Source: Eudorina sp. 2006-703-Eu-15 | Lineage: Eukaryota > Chlorophyta > Chlorophyceae > Chlamydomonadales > Volvocaceae | Direction of reading: 5' to 3' | DNA: 64,000 nucleotides | Assembly (NCBI GenBank): GCA_003117195.1 | Contig: BDSI01000016.1 | Location: 372,001 to 436,000 of the forward strand | Made by a program: the position numbers and the translations under genes | The notes under the pieces: generated by a model | Seen by the model: only the letters and a program-made list of their open reading frames with translations | The model's database searches: none | Told to the model about the DNA's origin: nothing | Shown: positions 11,301 to 24,406 of the stretch, in pieces | Position numbering within the stretch: the first letter of the stretch is position 1 | How the letters are laid out: each line of letters begins with the position of its first letter

Positions 11301-14300
11301 ATTGGGGTTTGAGTTTGATGGAATGTGTGAGCCGCACACGAGGGTGGACGCGCCTGGCAGCCAGAGCGCGGGCCAGTGCAGGCCGGGGCTGGGCTGCCCC
11401 GGGTCCTCGTGAAAGCGCATAAGTCAGCTGACCTCCCAGATCCGGGGAACCGCTGAGCCACCTACCACAGGTTCCACCATGCTTAGGCCCAGGGTTAGAC
11501 CCCGCGTCTTCAGTTGCCGGACACTGTTGTGACCCGCCCCCGCCCCAACGGAGAGCGCTTTCAAGCTGATGCTGCCGATCACGGATCACTCGCGGGCTAC
11601 TACAGACACCAAGGCGCGGGGTGGGGGGGTACCATGACCTTCACTCCAGCAGCGAAGGCTCGCCGCAAACGCGCACCCCGGCTCGTGCCGCCCAAGTTTG
11701 CCTCCTAATGTTTACATTAGGGAATGCCGTCCCGCCCCGCGCTGCGCTGCCCCGCCCTGCGCTAACTCGCTGTCCGTTGCCCTGCGAACCGCAGGGGCGG
11801 CGGCCAGGGATCCAGTCCGCGGCGCCCGGACGCGGAGCCGCACCTCTCACTGCCCGTGGTGCAGTCCCTCCGCAGCGGCGACGTCCTCGGGGCCGCAGCC
11901 CGCGGCGCCGGCAGCGCGGGCGCGTCGACACCCAGCGGCGGGACACCCAGCGCACAGCCCTCCCTGCAGCTGCAGCACTCGCAGCCGCAGCATCGGGCGC
12001 AGCAGCAGCAGCAACAGCAGCAGCAACAGTCCTCCATTCCACAGCCGCCGCAGGGCCGCGACGGGCCGCTGGCGGAGCTGCTGGCCTCTCTACAGCTGGG
12101 CGGCAACTCCCCCATGCCGATGCCCTTGCCCCGTTCCTCCGAGACCATGATCCAGCCGCCGCCGCACAAGGGCACGGGCGGAGGCGCCGGGGCCGGCGCC
12201 GGCGCGGAGGGCATCAGCCGGGCGGCCAGCGTGTCTTTTGGGATGGGGATGGGCGGCGGGCTGGGGGCGGGCTTGGCGCAGGGCCGCGGGAACAGCGGGT
12301 TTGGGCCGGGGGAGCGTGGGCTGGGCACCTCCGGGGGCTCCAGTCGGGGCGGCCAGGACGCAGGGGCGGAGGAGCGGGCTGCGAATGCGGCGATGGAGCT
12401 GCTGAGCCGGCAGGTGGAGCAGCTGCGGGCGGAGCTGGGCTCGGAGCGGCGCGAGGCGCAGCGGCTCAAGGTGCGAGGGCCGGGATGCGGGAGTTGGTGG
12501 AGGGTGTGTGTATGGAAACACGTAGGATATGTGGGAGGGGCGGAGGGATGCGGGAGGTGGCGGAGGGGTATCGACACACGCGCGGCTGGTGTGCCGCAAC
12601 CTCGTCGGGTGCGTGTGTCAGGTAGCGGTCCCTGCCTGCCCCCAAGCCCCGGCTTCTCTCGGCCGGCGTCGCCGCGTATGAATGCATGTTCCGCCCAGCA
12701 AGCAGCCGGCTTGGGTGACAGCGTTGGAGTGCCTGGAGCCCGAGGCCTTCCGGGGACGGTGCAGTCCGCTCCCAGTCCTAGCCCCGGCCCCATCCACGCC
12801 CCATCCACGCACAGAGAACACAACTATGGTCCCTGCCTCACTCTTGAACACCAGCTGTGGTTCCATGCCTCCTGGTTTCATGGTTCCAGGTTTCATGCCT
12901 CCTGATCCCATAGCTCCGCTCCCTATGGGACCTTACCCCACCTCTCTGCGCAGGCGGAGATCTCCAGCTTGGAGGCCGCGAACCGGACCGCCAGCGACCT
13001 GGCGGAGGCCAGCACGGCGGCGGCGCTGGGCGAGCTGCGCGCCCAGGTGGAGGCGCTGCGGCGGCAGCTGGAGGGCAGCGAGGGCGCCAAGCAGGTGCTC
13101 ATGGCCCGGGTGCAGCAGCTGCAGGACCAGCAGGGCAATGTACTGGACCTCCAGGTGAGAGGGTCTCACCTGTAGAAACACCGAAAACGGCGGCAGGCAT
13201 GTGACCCCCCGTGGGTCACGTGGGTGTAGGACCGGTGGGGTGGTTCCCATCCGCGGGACCTTGTGGGGAGGTGGTCTTAACCGACCCTTGGGACGCGGTA
13301 CGAGGGTACGGGGCCGTCGGCACGGGTGGGGCTGCAGGACGGCGCTCAAATTGCGTAAGAGGGGGCGGAGTGATCCTGTGGTCAGATTTGAGGTGGCGGC
13401 GGGGCTGGTGGTGGGCGTGTGGTGCGAGGTATGGGGCGGTCCCCGTGGGTGTGCTCTTGAGGGGGCGGGCTTGGTCATGGGCTCGTGGTGGTGCGAGGGG
13501 GTGCCTGTGGTCCGCGTCCGAGCAGCCAAGGCTCGGATGCGCGCCTGTAGTCCGTGCGGCCGTGGGGAGGGGCGGAGGCCCCGCAGCGGCGGCCCCCCCT
13601 CCGCGGCATCCCACCGACGGGCGGAGTGGGCTGGCACCTTGACTGGGACGGAGGGGACGTGGCGTTGAGCAGTTCAGCGACCCGCGCCGGTCGTCGGACT
13701 GGCCCAGCTGCATCCGTGCCGGGCTGCGTAGGCCGACACCATCCGGAGCGCCGGACACCGGTGTGCTGCACCCTGGGTGCGCCTCCGCCCTACCCTGACC
13801 TGCGCCGCCGCTGATGCTCTTGCCCGCACCGACACCGACGCCTGCGCAGGCGGAGTCCAGCATGCTGGAGGCGCAGGTCCGGGCGATGCAGGACAGCCTG
13901 GGCGCCGCGCGCTCCGGGCAGTCCTCCCTGGCCGCGCAGCTGGCGGACGCCAAGGCGGCCGCCGACGCGCTGCGCCAGGACCGCGACCGGCTGCAGCGCC
14001 AGAATCACGAGCTGTCGGACAAGCTGCAGGGCCAGGTGCGCGGCCTGAGCGAGGAGACCTCGCGGCTGAGGTCGCAGGCGCTGGACGCGGCGCGGCAGGT
14101 GGAGGCGGAGCAGGTGGCGCGGCGCACCGCCGAGTCGGCGCTGGCGCAGCTGCGCATGCAGGTGGAGAACAGCCGGGGCGCGGAGTCGGGCGCGCTGCAG
14201 CAGGCGGCGGCGCTGGCGAACCAGGTCAAGGAGCTCAGCGCGGCGCTGGAGGCGGTGCGGGCGGAGCGGAACAAGCTGCAGGTGGGGAGCGATCGGCGGC

Positions 14301-17300
14301 ACGGGGGGCCGGTCAGTCGGATGTGGTGGGTTCGGGGCACCACCGGGGTGGAGGGTGGTCCGTCTGGATCTTATGAGGCGGGTGTGTAGGTAGCGGCAGT
14401 GACGGAGTTGGCGTTGAGGGAGGTGGAGGCGGGGGGGATGAGGGAGATCGTAGTGGATGTGTCAAGGTTAGCGTGGTGGTGGTCGCGGAGTTGGCGGTGG
14501 TGATGGGGTTTTTGGAGTTGGCGGTGGAGGCGACCCTGAGGTGATGTAATGGCGCACCCTGTCATGCGTTGCACTGTTCTGTCGTTTCCTCGGCAGGACG
14601 CCAAGTGGCGGTCGGACGAGCGCGCGGAGCAGGTGGGCCTGGAGCTGGAGGCGGCGGTGACGCAGACGGCCAAGGTGGAGATGGAGGCGCGGGCGGCCGC
14701 CACCAAGGCGGAGAGCGACCTGCGCTCCGCCATCTCGGCGGCGGAGGGGCTCAAGGCGGAGGTCAGCACAGCCAAGGCGCAGGTGAGCACGCGGCGACCT
14801 GACCCGGACCTACAGCCCGTTTGACCGACCCGACCCTGACCCGGCCCTGACCCGGACCCGACCCGACGCGTGAGGGGAAGGGTACCGCCCGCCGGCGAGG
14901 GAGGGGACCTGTCCCGTGAAGGGATGGCGGATGGGATTATCCCGGCTCTGTGGAAACCGCGGCAGTGTGCCTGTCAAGCCGGCAGTGCGCCTGTCCTGGG
15001 CTTGCCTGGTTGAAACCTCCATCCTAGCCCTTACCTAGAGGAGAGCTCCACACGCAGTCTCACCACCGCGCGGCTGCGGCCCGCCACCCACCCACCCCCC
15101 CGGCTGTGCGCCGCGTCGCTGCCACCGCCGCCGCCGCCGCCGCCACCCGCAGTTGGACGGTCTGAAGCAGGAGCTGCGGGCGGCGCAGCTGGCGGCGGAG
15201 GACGCGGCGCGGCGGGAGAGCGGCGCCCAGACGGACGTGCAGGAGCTGGATGCCCTGCTGCGAGGTGGGGTCCCGGGCAGCGCGGGGGGCAGCGCGGGGG
15301 GCAAGGGCGCGCGAGGCGTGCGGCAGCCGGGGAGGCGGAGACCCAATCGACGACGTCCACACAGCGCGCCTGTTGGTGCGCGGGGCAAGCTTATTACCAG
15401 CAGGGTATTCATAGCATTGGAGTTCAGGATTCGGGAGATTTCTACAACAGACCAGAAACGGCTAGTTTCGTGAGATTGGAGGGCCAAGGCAACATCGGAT
15501 CTTGTCGCAACTGGAAAGGTCTCCCATGAAGTCTCCGCCGTGTGTAAGGAGAAGGCCGTCAACGTGCTGCTCCCTCCCTCCCCTCTGCCCTTCCCTCCCT
15601 CCCCTCTGCCCTTCCCTCCTTCCCCTCTGCCCTTCCCTCCCTCACCTGTGCCCTTCCTTCCCTCCCCTCTGCCCTGCCTCAGAGCTGGACCGCGACCTGG
15701 AGGTGCACGTCAACGCGGTGTGGCGCCAGCTCCGGGCCGAGCGCGCCGACTCGCTGTTCGGGGTGCCGGAGGGCGGCGCGGTGGCGCCCGCGCGGCGCTG
15801 GCGGCCGGTGTTGCAGGCGCTGGTCAACATCCTCAAGCGCACCGGCAACGAGGCGGAGCGGCAGAGCCAGGTGCGGCACTGCGGGCCCAGCCTGCCGCTG
15901 AGCGATTAAGAATTAAGAATTGAAGATGAATGATGCTGAGGGCAGGGCGGTCTAAGGGAGCAGGGTGGCAAGGGAAGGCATCGGCAGACTCAGCAAGATC
16001 CAAATGTTGGAACCCGATTCCAGACCCGGACCGGGCAATTTGAGGATTCCAGGGATCCGCGTCCATCGAGCTGTTCGGCTGCGTGGGCCGGCTGGGCCGC
16101 CGTTTGGTTCCCCCGCGCTGCGCTGCATTTCACTGCGGGCAGCAACCACCACCCCACCCCACCCCGCAAACCCCGGCCATGCACCGCGCCCGCCATTAGG
16201 TCACAGCAGTCGGCCAGCAACACACAGCTGTCCGTAGACTAGTTCATTCATCATTCCGTGTGTGCATTAATCCGTCGGGCCCGGTCCGTGCGCCGCCCGA
16301 ACTCCCTCCCGCCCCCCCTCCCTCCCGCAGGCGCTCGATCAGGCCCGCGAGCGTATCTCGTCCATGGAGGCCCAGGTGGCCCGGGCCAACGAGCTGGCCA
16401 GCAGCCTGGCGGCCCACCAGCAGCTCAAGGCGGCGCACCTGACGGAGCTCGAGGAGAGCCACCGCAGCATCGCGCTCATGGACCAGGCGCTCACGGTGAG
16501 GGGAGGAGGAGCAGGAGGAGGGGGGTTATACGACATGGGTAGGCATAGTGAGGGGGAGGAGGACGAGGTGGAGGCGGTGGAGGCGGAGGCGGAGGAGGAG
16601 GAGGAGGAGGGGAAGAAGGCGTCCGGGGGAAGGGGGGTCGCCCTGGTCTCAGATATGTTGCGTGGGGATGGAGTTGTGCGATTTCATCGCCAGCTGCTTA
16701 TTGCCCTACTACGGGATGGGGTGGGGTGGGGTGGGATGGGGTGGAGGGTCCTGCCCGCGGGACGTTGTTGAGCGCAGCACCCGATGCGCCAACGTCATCC
16801 GCTGTTGGAGACGTATCCGGGCGCCGTCCGCGGGGGCCGCACCGTAGGTGGTGAAGCACCCAGGGGCCTGGCGGGTTCGCCAGTGAGAATCTGCGGCCGC
16901 TTCATTCCGACCTGGCTGCGTGGCTTGCCCTGGCGGGCCTGTGTCAGCTCGACCCTGCCCCCGAAGCCAACCCCCCAACCCCCAACCCCAACCCCCTTCG
17001 CCGGACGTTTGCTCTGGCAGCAGCGCAGTCTGAATATGTCTACCAATTTCCGGAACCCCCCACCCCAACCCCAGGAGGCCAACCGCGAGTGCCAGCGGCT
17101 GCACCGGCAGCTGGAGGAGGTGACGGCGGCGCATAAGGCGCTATCGATGGAGTCGGCGGCGCGGGAGGCCCGGCTGCAGTCGCAGGCCGCGGAGCGCGAG
17201 GCGGCGCTGCAGGTGCGCCCCCTCACCTCCTCCCCGGCCCCACACCCCGCACCCTACACACCCGCGCGCCCACACGATGCGGTATTCTAGCGCGCACGCC

Positions 17301-19591
17301 CGGGTGTGCCCGTGTTCGTTTCTGGGTATGCCCGGGTTCTTTTCTGGGTTTGGTGTTCCTTTTATTTTTACCCCCGCACGACGCCGCCCCGCGGCCGCCC
17401 TCCCTACCCTCCTTTCCTGCCCTCCCTGCAGGCGCAACTGCACGACAAGGAGGACCGGCTGCACGTCGCCCTTGCGGAGCACGACAAGAAGCTGGCAGCC
17501 CTGACCGCCGAGTGGGAGTCGCGGCTGGCGGTGCAGGTTTCGGAGCGGGAGGCCCGGATGCACGCCTCGGTGCTGGACGCGGAGGCCAAGCTGCAGGCGC
17601 AGGTTTCGGAGCGGGAAGCGCGGTTGGTGGCGGCGGTGGCGGACGGCGAGGCCCGGCTGCACAAGGTGCTGGGGTGGAGTGGGATGGGGCGGGCTGGGAT
17701 GGGGTGGGCTGGGGTGGAGTGGGAGACGGAGTGCAGCCGCAGTGCGGGTGGGCTTGGTGGTGTTACAGGCAGACACAAGCGCCGACGAAATGTGTCTTGG
17801 AGCAGTGCTCACTTTGAACCTCGAAGAACGCGCGGTTTGGCAGTGCTGGTGGCGCAGGGCTGAGCCGGCTGGTCAAGGTACTGGGGTGGGGAGAAGGAGT
17901 CTGGCGGAGCGCGGGTGGGGCTGTGCGGGTGCCGGTGGCGCGGGTCAGGGCGCTGCAGGTCGGGGTGGGCCGCTGCGGGGGTGTCTTGAAATGACATGTG
18001 TGGATTGTAGCCGCGCCGACTGCCGGAGCAAAGACCTGATCGGGGTTCTGTGCAGTGCCAGAGATCTCCAGCGACGATGCAGTGGTGCAGGTGGTGCGGG
18101 TCAGGGTGGGGGCGCAGGTGGTGCGGGTCACGGACCGACGCGAGCGCAACGTTTGTCGCCTTCCTGCCATCCTGCATTGGTGGTGTGCCGCCGCAGGCCG
18201 TGCTGGACGCAGACGCGCGTTTCCACGAGGCGGTTTCGGAACGCGAGGCGCGGCTGGCGGCGCTGCTCTCGGAGCGGGACGCGCTGCAGCGCCAGATCAC
18301 CTCGTTCAGCCTCATGCAGTCGGAGGACAAGCAGGAGCGCGACCTGCTGCGGCTGCGAGTACGTGCGGGGGGGCCCTGGGGAGGGGGCCGCGCTGCCGCA
18401 ACTGCCCCCCCCCCCCGGCGCGATGAAGTCGGGGCTGGGGTGGGGGACTGACGCCCGTCGGGCGGGGCGTGGCGGGGAGGTGTGTAGTCGACGTTCCGTG
18501 GAAAACGCCTCGTGGCAGAATCGCGCCTTTCTTGAAAACCCCCTTCTCCACCCTGCCAAGGAGTTTGCCGCCCTTGCGGCGCTAGCCTGTCCATCCATTA
18601 TCGCGTTCCCCACCCCCCACCCCACACACGGCCCCACATTCCCTGCTTACCCTCTCATCCTTCCTCCCCCTCCCTCGCCGACTTCCCAACACCCTCGCCG
18701 CGCCGCTCCTGGCTCCCTCCTCCCTTGCCCTCCCCTCCCAGGCCCACCGCCGCGACCACCTGCTCAACATCGCCTGGTCGGAGGTGCGCGCCATCAAGCA
18801 GGCCTGCCTCTCCGTCGTGGGCGCCTCCTCGCCCTCGCCGCCCAGGGCGCCGCTGCTGTCCTCCTCGCCGCCGCGCAGCTCCGCGGGGTTGCCCCCCGTC
18901 GGCACCCCCACCGCCACAGCCACCGCCACCCCCGGGGCGGCCACGGACCTGGACGGCGGCTCCATGGAGTGGGACGAGCCGCACTGCCAGGAGCGCCTCA
19001 TCAAGGGCCTTACGACCGTGAGGGTGCAGGTGGGCAGGGGGGGGACCCGTCTGCCGAGCGCAAGTGGGCGTCTGTCGCACCTGGGCCGCTGCTGCCTGGA
19101 ACAACAGCCCATCGGGGGCAGGTGGGGCTGGGTCCCCTGTTGGGTGCCCCCTCGTGAGGGCCTCTCCACATCACCGACGTGGTCTGTGGGGCCTGCTGGG
19201 GCTTGCCCTGGTAGATATACACCGTTGGTCCCTTTTCAGGGTCCGCTGTAACGTTCATTCATTCATGGTACAGGCACGAACACGCTGCCGCCGAGGGGCC
19301 CTCTTCTCTCAAGGCGGGGGGCGGGGAGGTGCCGCCGGGCATTCGTGACAGGGTGACCAGAGCCAGAGCCCTCCGATGAGCTGTGCGCCCTTCAAAGGCG
19401 ACGAAGGCAACAGGGGCCGTGCGCCATCCGACGGATATCAAGCAATCACGCACGGCAGATCTTGGGCCCGCCGGGCCGGCGGCCAGCACTGGCGCCAAGT
19501 GCCCCCCCTTCACTTCCCGCTGTGCGCCCGCTGTGATCTCGCGGACTGCTGTGGCCCCGGCCCGCCGGTGGCTGCGTCCCGCCCCGCCGGT

Positions 19592-19627
<36 letters not shown>

Positions 19628-22600
19628 AGGTGGGGAAGCTGCAGGCGGAGCTCAACGGTCTGCGCTCCGGCATCGGCCTGACGGAGGAGCTGACGGGGCA
19701 GCTGGCGGCCGCCAAGGCGCGGCTGGCGGACGCGCAGCGGGGCAGCGAGGACCTGACCTCCCGACTGTCGTCCCTGGAGCTGGACCTGCGGGACGAGCAC
19801 CAGGCCAGGTGGGTGTTACTACCTACTGTGCCCGCACCGCCGGCCGCGCGTTTCGTGGCCATCGCGGCGATCTGTGAACGAACGGTGATGACCTCTAAAG
19901 GAAAGAAGTAATTGTGGAAAATGAGAACGTGGGACCCCAATGGCATCGAATGGCTACGTGGGCGGCCCACGTGCGGGAACGGGGGAGCTGCGGGGTGCGG
20001 CCGCGCGGCTGCGGCGCGGCGCTTGGGGAGCGGTGCGGCCGCGCGGCGGCGGCGGTTGCACCGTCAGGAGCGCGGCGGGCCGCGCGGCTGCCAGGCGGGC
20101 GGGGACGCTCCACCCCCTGCCAGATGCACGCGTGAGCCTCTGTTGTCGAGGAGGGAAGCCGTGCTCGGTGTTTCCTTTCGGACGGTCTTATTCCGAGAGA
20201 AAGGCACGATGCACACGCGCCCGATGCACGCGCGCGGCGTGTGCTGTTGCCAGTTCCTCCTACCCCGCCAGTCCTTTTTCTGTTTGAGCCCTGTTTGAAC
20301 CCTGTAAGCGGCGTAATAGGCACCCCGGGCGCCCGGCTCCCCGGTTGGTGCTGCAGGACGACCCTGCAGCAGCAGCTGGCCGCCAGCGAGGCCGCCGCCG
20401 CCGCCCTGCAGTCGTCGCTCATGGAGGCGCGGCAGAGCATTGCTTCGCTGCAGGAGGAGGTCTCCGTGACGGCCAAGTCGCGCGATACGTGGAAGGTGAG
20501 GAGGCGCCTGGGGGGACCGTAAAGGAAATTGGTGAGGAGCGTGGGGGGCACATCAAGCCCTGTCCTGGGGGGAAGGGAGGGCGGGAAAGCCCCAGGACGT
20601 CGAGTGCGCGCTGAGAGGGCCGGTTGGGCCACTCCAGCCCTCTTTCGGGGTTCAAGGAGAGCAAAGATGGGGCCGGCAGCAAGCGCGGGGATTCGCCAGC
20701 CGTTCTCTTTTTGTGTGTGTAGCACCGTACAAGAAAAACTGAGCCGCGCGGACCGAGGGGTCCAGCTGGACCGTCGATGCGTGCTTCTCTCTGTGTGTAT
20801 GCCCCGAATCGTCAATCCAAGCCCAGCTCTTGCCGACCTGGCACCTCCCGCTTTAGAATTACTCACATGCACACACACCCCGGGGATGCAGGAGACGGCT
20901 ACCCAGCAGGAGGCGCAGCTGCGGGAGCTGTACGCGGAGGGCGAGGCGCGGGCGGGCGAGCTGTCGCGGCTGCGGTCTGAGGCGCAGTCGGCTTCAACGG
21001 AGGCCGGTGGCGCAGCGGCGCGGGTGCGGCTGCTGGAATCGCAGCTGCAGGCGAGTGGCGGGCAAGGGGGAGGAAGGGCTGAAGAAATCAAAACCCTATT
21101 CGAAGCGGTTGGGAGGAGGGTCGTGGGGTGGCACTGGGGGGCCACGAGTTGCTGTGCGACCTGGGTAACTGCACGGCTCAGCTGCCATATGAAACTCGTG
21201 GGACCGCATGCGCACGAGGCACTGCCGATTGGGTGCGCAGGGCCGCGCGCCAGAGAGTTTTTGGTTCTTTGTTTGGGTGCTGCACAAGGCCAGCTTGCAT
21301 GCGTGCTTACAGCTGTGCGGAGGACTCCATGGGAAAGATGAGTCCAGCGCGACAGGCGATGATCCCATCGATGTCTGTGTTGTCGGTTGTGGTAAAGCGG
21401 TCCGCCCGCTGTGTGTGTTGGTCCGGGTGCTCCAGGACGCCAAGGGCCAGCTGGACACCCTCACGGCGCGGCTGGCCGCCACGGATAAGGCCCTCAGCGA
21501 CGCCAACACGCGCGCCGCCTCGCTGAACGGCCAGCTGGTGCTCGCGGAGAGCGAGTCGCGGCTCAAGACGCAGGAGCTCCTGGCCCGGGTGCAGGCGGCG
21601 GAGGACGGCGAGCGGCTGGCCAAGGTGCGAGGGGGGCTGTGGGCTATGTATACCAAACGCCTGCCGGCCTCAATCAGACTCAACCAAATAACCAATCAAT
21701 CAATCACTTGCGGGTTGACTCTTGACTGAGTGATCGACGAGCGGGCGGCCGGACGGACGGGCGGATGATCGATCGATCGATGCAGCGCCGAGGGCAGTCC
21801 CATCCCGACGACGCAGATGCCTCCGAGAAGCACCGCCGCATCAGTGCATTGCATGGACCTTCGCGTGACCCGCATCCGCCGCTTCAGTCTCTGTGCCGTC
21901 CTTGCCTCGCACGCCGTCCGTCCTAGCCTTCTTTGCAGTACCCAACGCACTCCCCAGTGTGTAAGGCCGCCAGGCGGGATGCGTCGGGTCTGGGGTGGTC
22001 AACGTCACGACACCGGTAACAATCGGGACGGTGGCGGATGTCGGTCTGCGGCCCCTAACCACCAATTCTTCACGGGGGATGGGGTCGGGGTTGGGTCGGG
22101 GCCTCGACCTGTGGTGGCGTGGCTCCCCCGCATGCAGGCCAACGCCAAGGAGGCCATGGAGCGTTTGGAGGCCCGGCTGCGTGAAGCCAGCGAGCAGGGC
22201 GCCAAGCTGGTGGCGGATCTGGACACGTTGAGGTCGGAGCGGACGGAGGCGCAGCTGCGGGTGAGCGCCGGGCTGCAGGGAGGGAGGGAAGGGAGGGAGG
22301 GAAGGGAGGGAGGGCGGGAGGGTCCAAAGGAGGAGCTGGGGGGTGGGGGCTGAAGTGGGAACAGCACACCGACGGGGCCGCCTGAAGGAGGGTTGGGGCT
22401 AGGGCTGAGGCACGGTGAACCACGAGGGCCAGACGAGGCCGCCGGTCGGAACGACGGACCCCTGTCGGGGAGTTGAACCTTCCGAGCTGTGCCGTCAAGA
22501 GTTGCGAAGCGAGCAGCACGCGATGCGTGTTCCGGAAGGTCCGGACTGGCTTACGCCCCACGCCGGGTGCTAATGGCCCTGCGAGCCTCCGCATGGATGC

Positions 22601-24406
22601 CTAGGGCAACCCGCGTATTGGACTGCATTGACGCCACGCTGCCGGCCGCCCTGCCGCCCTCCCACCCTCCCGCCCTCCCGCCCTGCCGCCCTCCCGCCCT
22701 CCCGCCCTCCTCCGCGCTGCCAGGCCGACGACATGCAGCGGCACCTGGCGGAGGCGCGCGCGCGGCTGGCGGACCTGGAGCACACCGCCAAGCAGGTGCA
22801 CAAGCTGATGGCGGAGCGGGACGCGCTGCAGGAGCAGATCAACACGCTGCGGAACACCAACATGATGGGTGGGTGGGTGGGTTGCAGGGCGCGCGGCTGG
22901 CTGACTGGGTGCGTGCGTGGGTGGGTGCGTGCGTGCGTGCGTGCGTGCGTGATTGGGCGGCCCGTACACACACGTGTTGGGCCCCATTCAGCGGGTCGGG
23001 AAGGCCCCATTCAGCTGCTGCCCTCCCCGACCCGAGCAGCTAGGGAACGAACACACGAGTGGCCAGCCGTGGGGGGTTGTTGCGGCTATGAATCCCGCGC
23101 CACGGATCAGCTCAGGCTTACACTGCAACTATAAACACGTTTGGTAATAACACCAAGCAAGCACCACGATGTAGTATAGAGTAATAATATTGTTTTGTAC
23201 CACCTACCTGAGCAGGCCCGAGTGCAAGCCGCAAGACGCCGTCCATACCTCCCGTTGTTTCTTTCATCCCGGTGCGCCTCGTGCCGCCTTGCTTCACTTT
23301 ATCACTGCACCACATGCCCCTCTCACACCAACCCCATCAAACCCATCAAATTCATCACTCAGTCACGGACGAGGCTCGCAGCCTTCGGCGCAACCTGGAC
23401 AGCGCCCAAGAGCAGCTGCAGCGCGCCACGGAGGAGAAGATGCGGCTGGCGGCCACGGTGGAGGGACAGCGGCTGGAGGCCATCATGAACAACCTGGCGC
23501 CCAGGACCACGGGCCGCATCGGGGCGCTGACGCGGCCGGCGGGGGGCGCCATCCCGGACCTCAGTGCGGGGCCCACAGTGGAGGGCCGCGCGGCGCCTGG
23601 CACATTTGCACGGTGAGACAGCCTGGCTGGGCGGGCGGGCGGGCGGGCGGGCGGGGCGTGAGACGCGATGCGGGCTGCGGCGCCCGTCGCAATGGTTTGG
23701 TTCGGGTGGGTTGGGCCGTCGGGTTGGGTGTGTGCGCATGACGCATCCAGTGGTGGGAGACGTCTTGAGTGGGCAAGCCGGGTTCGGGTGGGTTGGAGCG
23801 TGAGTGCCGACGCGCGTCTGCGTGGGAAGGCCGAGGGACGGTGTGTGGACAGCACATCGATATGCAAAAAGCAGTTTCGAACTGGCCAGACAGACAGGGA
23901 CTGGGGGGCGAGACAAGCCTCGCGGCGCGGAACCACGAAGCTGGCGGGGGCTGCCCTGTCGGCGCGCGTGTGTGCTTTCGGGGAGCACGGCCCGGACGCC
24001 AGCCCGTCTCAATACTCTTGTGGTGCCGCGACGCTGAGGACGGTTGGCTGCTACGTCCGTCATCGTCCGCATCTCCCGCAGGGCCTACACGGGCCTGTCG
24101 TACACGGGAGTTGGCAGCTATGCGCCGCCGTCGGCTGCGGCCAGCCCCTCCATGCCCTCCGTCAGCCGGCCCGCCTTCGGTACGGCGGCTGCCACGCCGT
24201 ACACACCGACCACGACCACCAACACCGCCACCACGTCGGCCTCCGTGTACGAAGCGACAATCAAGCAGACGACGGGGATAGGGTCGTACGGCGGCGCGAC
24301 GGCCGTCTCCTACGGCGGCGGCGGCGGCGGTGTCGCCGATGACCCCTTGACAACGGTTCGTGTACATGTACGGACATCGCCGACTGCGCATCATCACTCG
24401 CGTTGA
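8396..24406 (+). CDS. Kinesin-like protein with divergent motor and very long coiled coil, 1,877 aa, 27 exons
   Basis: Exons: 8396-8473, 8542-8703, 8850-8964, 9039-9154, 9313-9339, 9813-10067, 10302-10556, 10904-11250, 11795-12470, 12954-13154, 13850-14281, 14597-14782, 15153-15264, 15683-15870, 16331-16495, 17075-17212, 17432-17665, 18197-18358, 18742-19017 (or 19029), 19630-19808, 20357-20495, 20892-21050, 21436-21624, 22138-22260, 22724-22868, 23363-23612, 24082-24406. The N-terminal motor (to about residue 370) starts MAEVRAAVRIRP. It keeps a Walker A loop GASSTGKS (69-76) after NNFLQGVSSTVLAYG, then AIPRALHAI, LNRSLSLAYASLTAVITAL and VPWRDSPLTRWLKGCL. Switch I reads ASASH instead of SSRSH, and switch II reads ELAAPE (244-249) instead of DLAGSE. 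Residues about 640-1690 are heptad-like Leu/Ala/Glu/Arg coiled coil. The C-terminus is Thr/Tyr/Gly-rich. The motor is nearest to kinesin-4-type sequences by eye, but the subfamily is unsure. It may bind microtubules with weak or absent ATPase. Weakest joints: exons 1-2, exon 5, and the exact C-terminus. Confidence 0.8.
15570..15672. repeat. Pyrimidine-rich 21-bp minisatellite before kinesin-like exon 14
   Basis: About five copies of a unit like CCCTCCCCTCTGCCCTTCCCT lead directly into the acceptor at 15682. The array itself forms an unusually long polypyrimidine tract. Confidence 0.8.
19212..19265 (-). repeat. Dispersed short repeat, copy in kinesin-like intron 19
   Basis: Read on the minus strand, this block begins with three ATGA units, then ACGTTACAGCGGACCCTGA, AAAGGGACC and a TATATCTA end. 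The copy at 28378-28428 matches it with about two differences over the first 37 bases. It is probably a small non-autonomous element. Confidence 0.6.
19594..19629 (+). repeat. (CTG)11 tract forming the 3' splice site of kinesin-like intron 19
   Basis: Eleven CTG triplets run straight into the CAG acceptor at 19627-19629, and exon 20 starts at 19630 with GTGGGGAAG. There is no ordinary polypyrimidine tract between them. Confidence 0.85.
22861..22950. repeat. GGGT and GCGT tetranucleotide repeats after kinesin-like exon 25
   Basis: The donor at 22869 sits inside (GGGT)n, and about 45 bp later there is a (GCGT)n run. Both are simple repeats within intron 25. Similar G-rich simple repeats follow exon 24 (22275-22320) and exon 26, the latter being GGGC repeats at about 23629-23655. 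Confidence 0.8.

Noticed and set aside
11762..12823. Long minus-strand ORF of 353 codons opposite kinesin-like exon 9
   Set aside because: It crosses an exon and introns of the plus-strand gene and is Cys/Ser/Pro low complexity; a composition artefact.
13201..13668. ORFs in the intron between kinesin-like exons 10 and 11
   Set aside because: They are interrupted relative to the coiled-coil frame and lack heptads; exon 10 joins exon 11 in phase without them.
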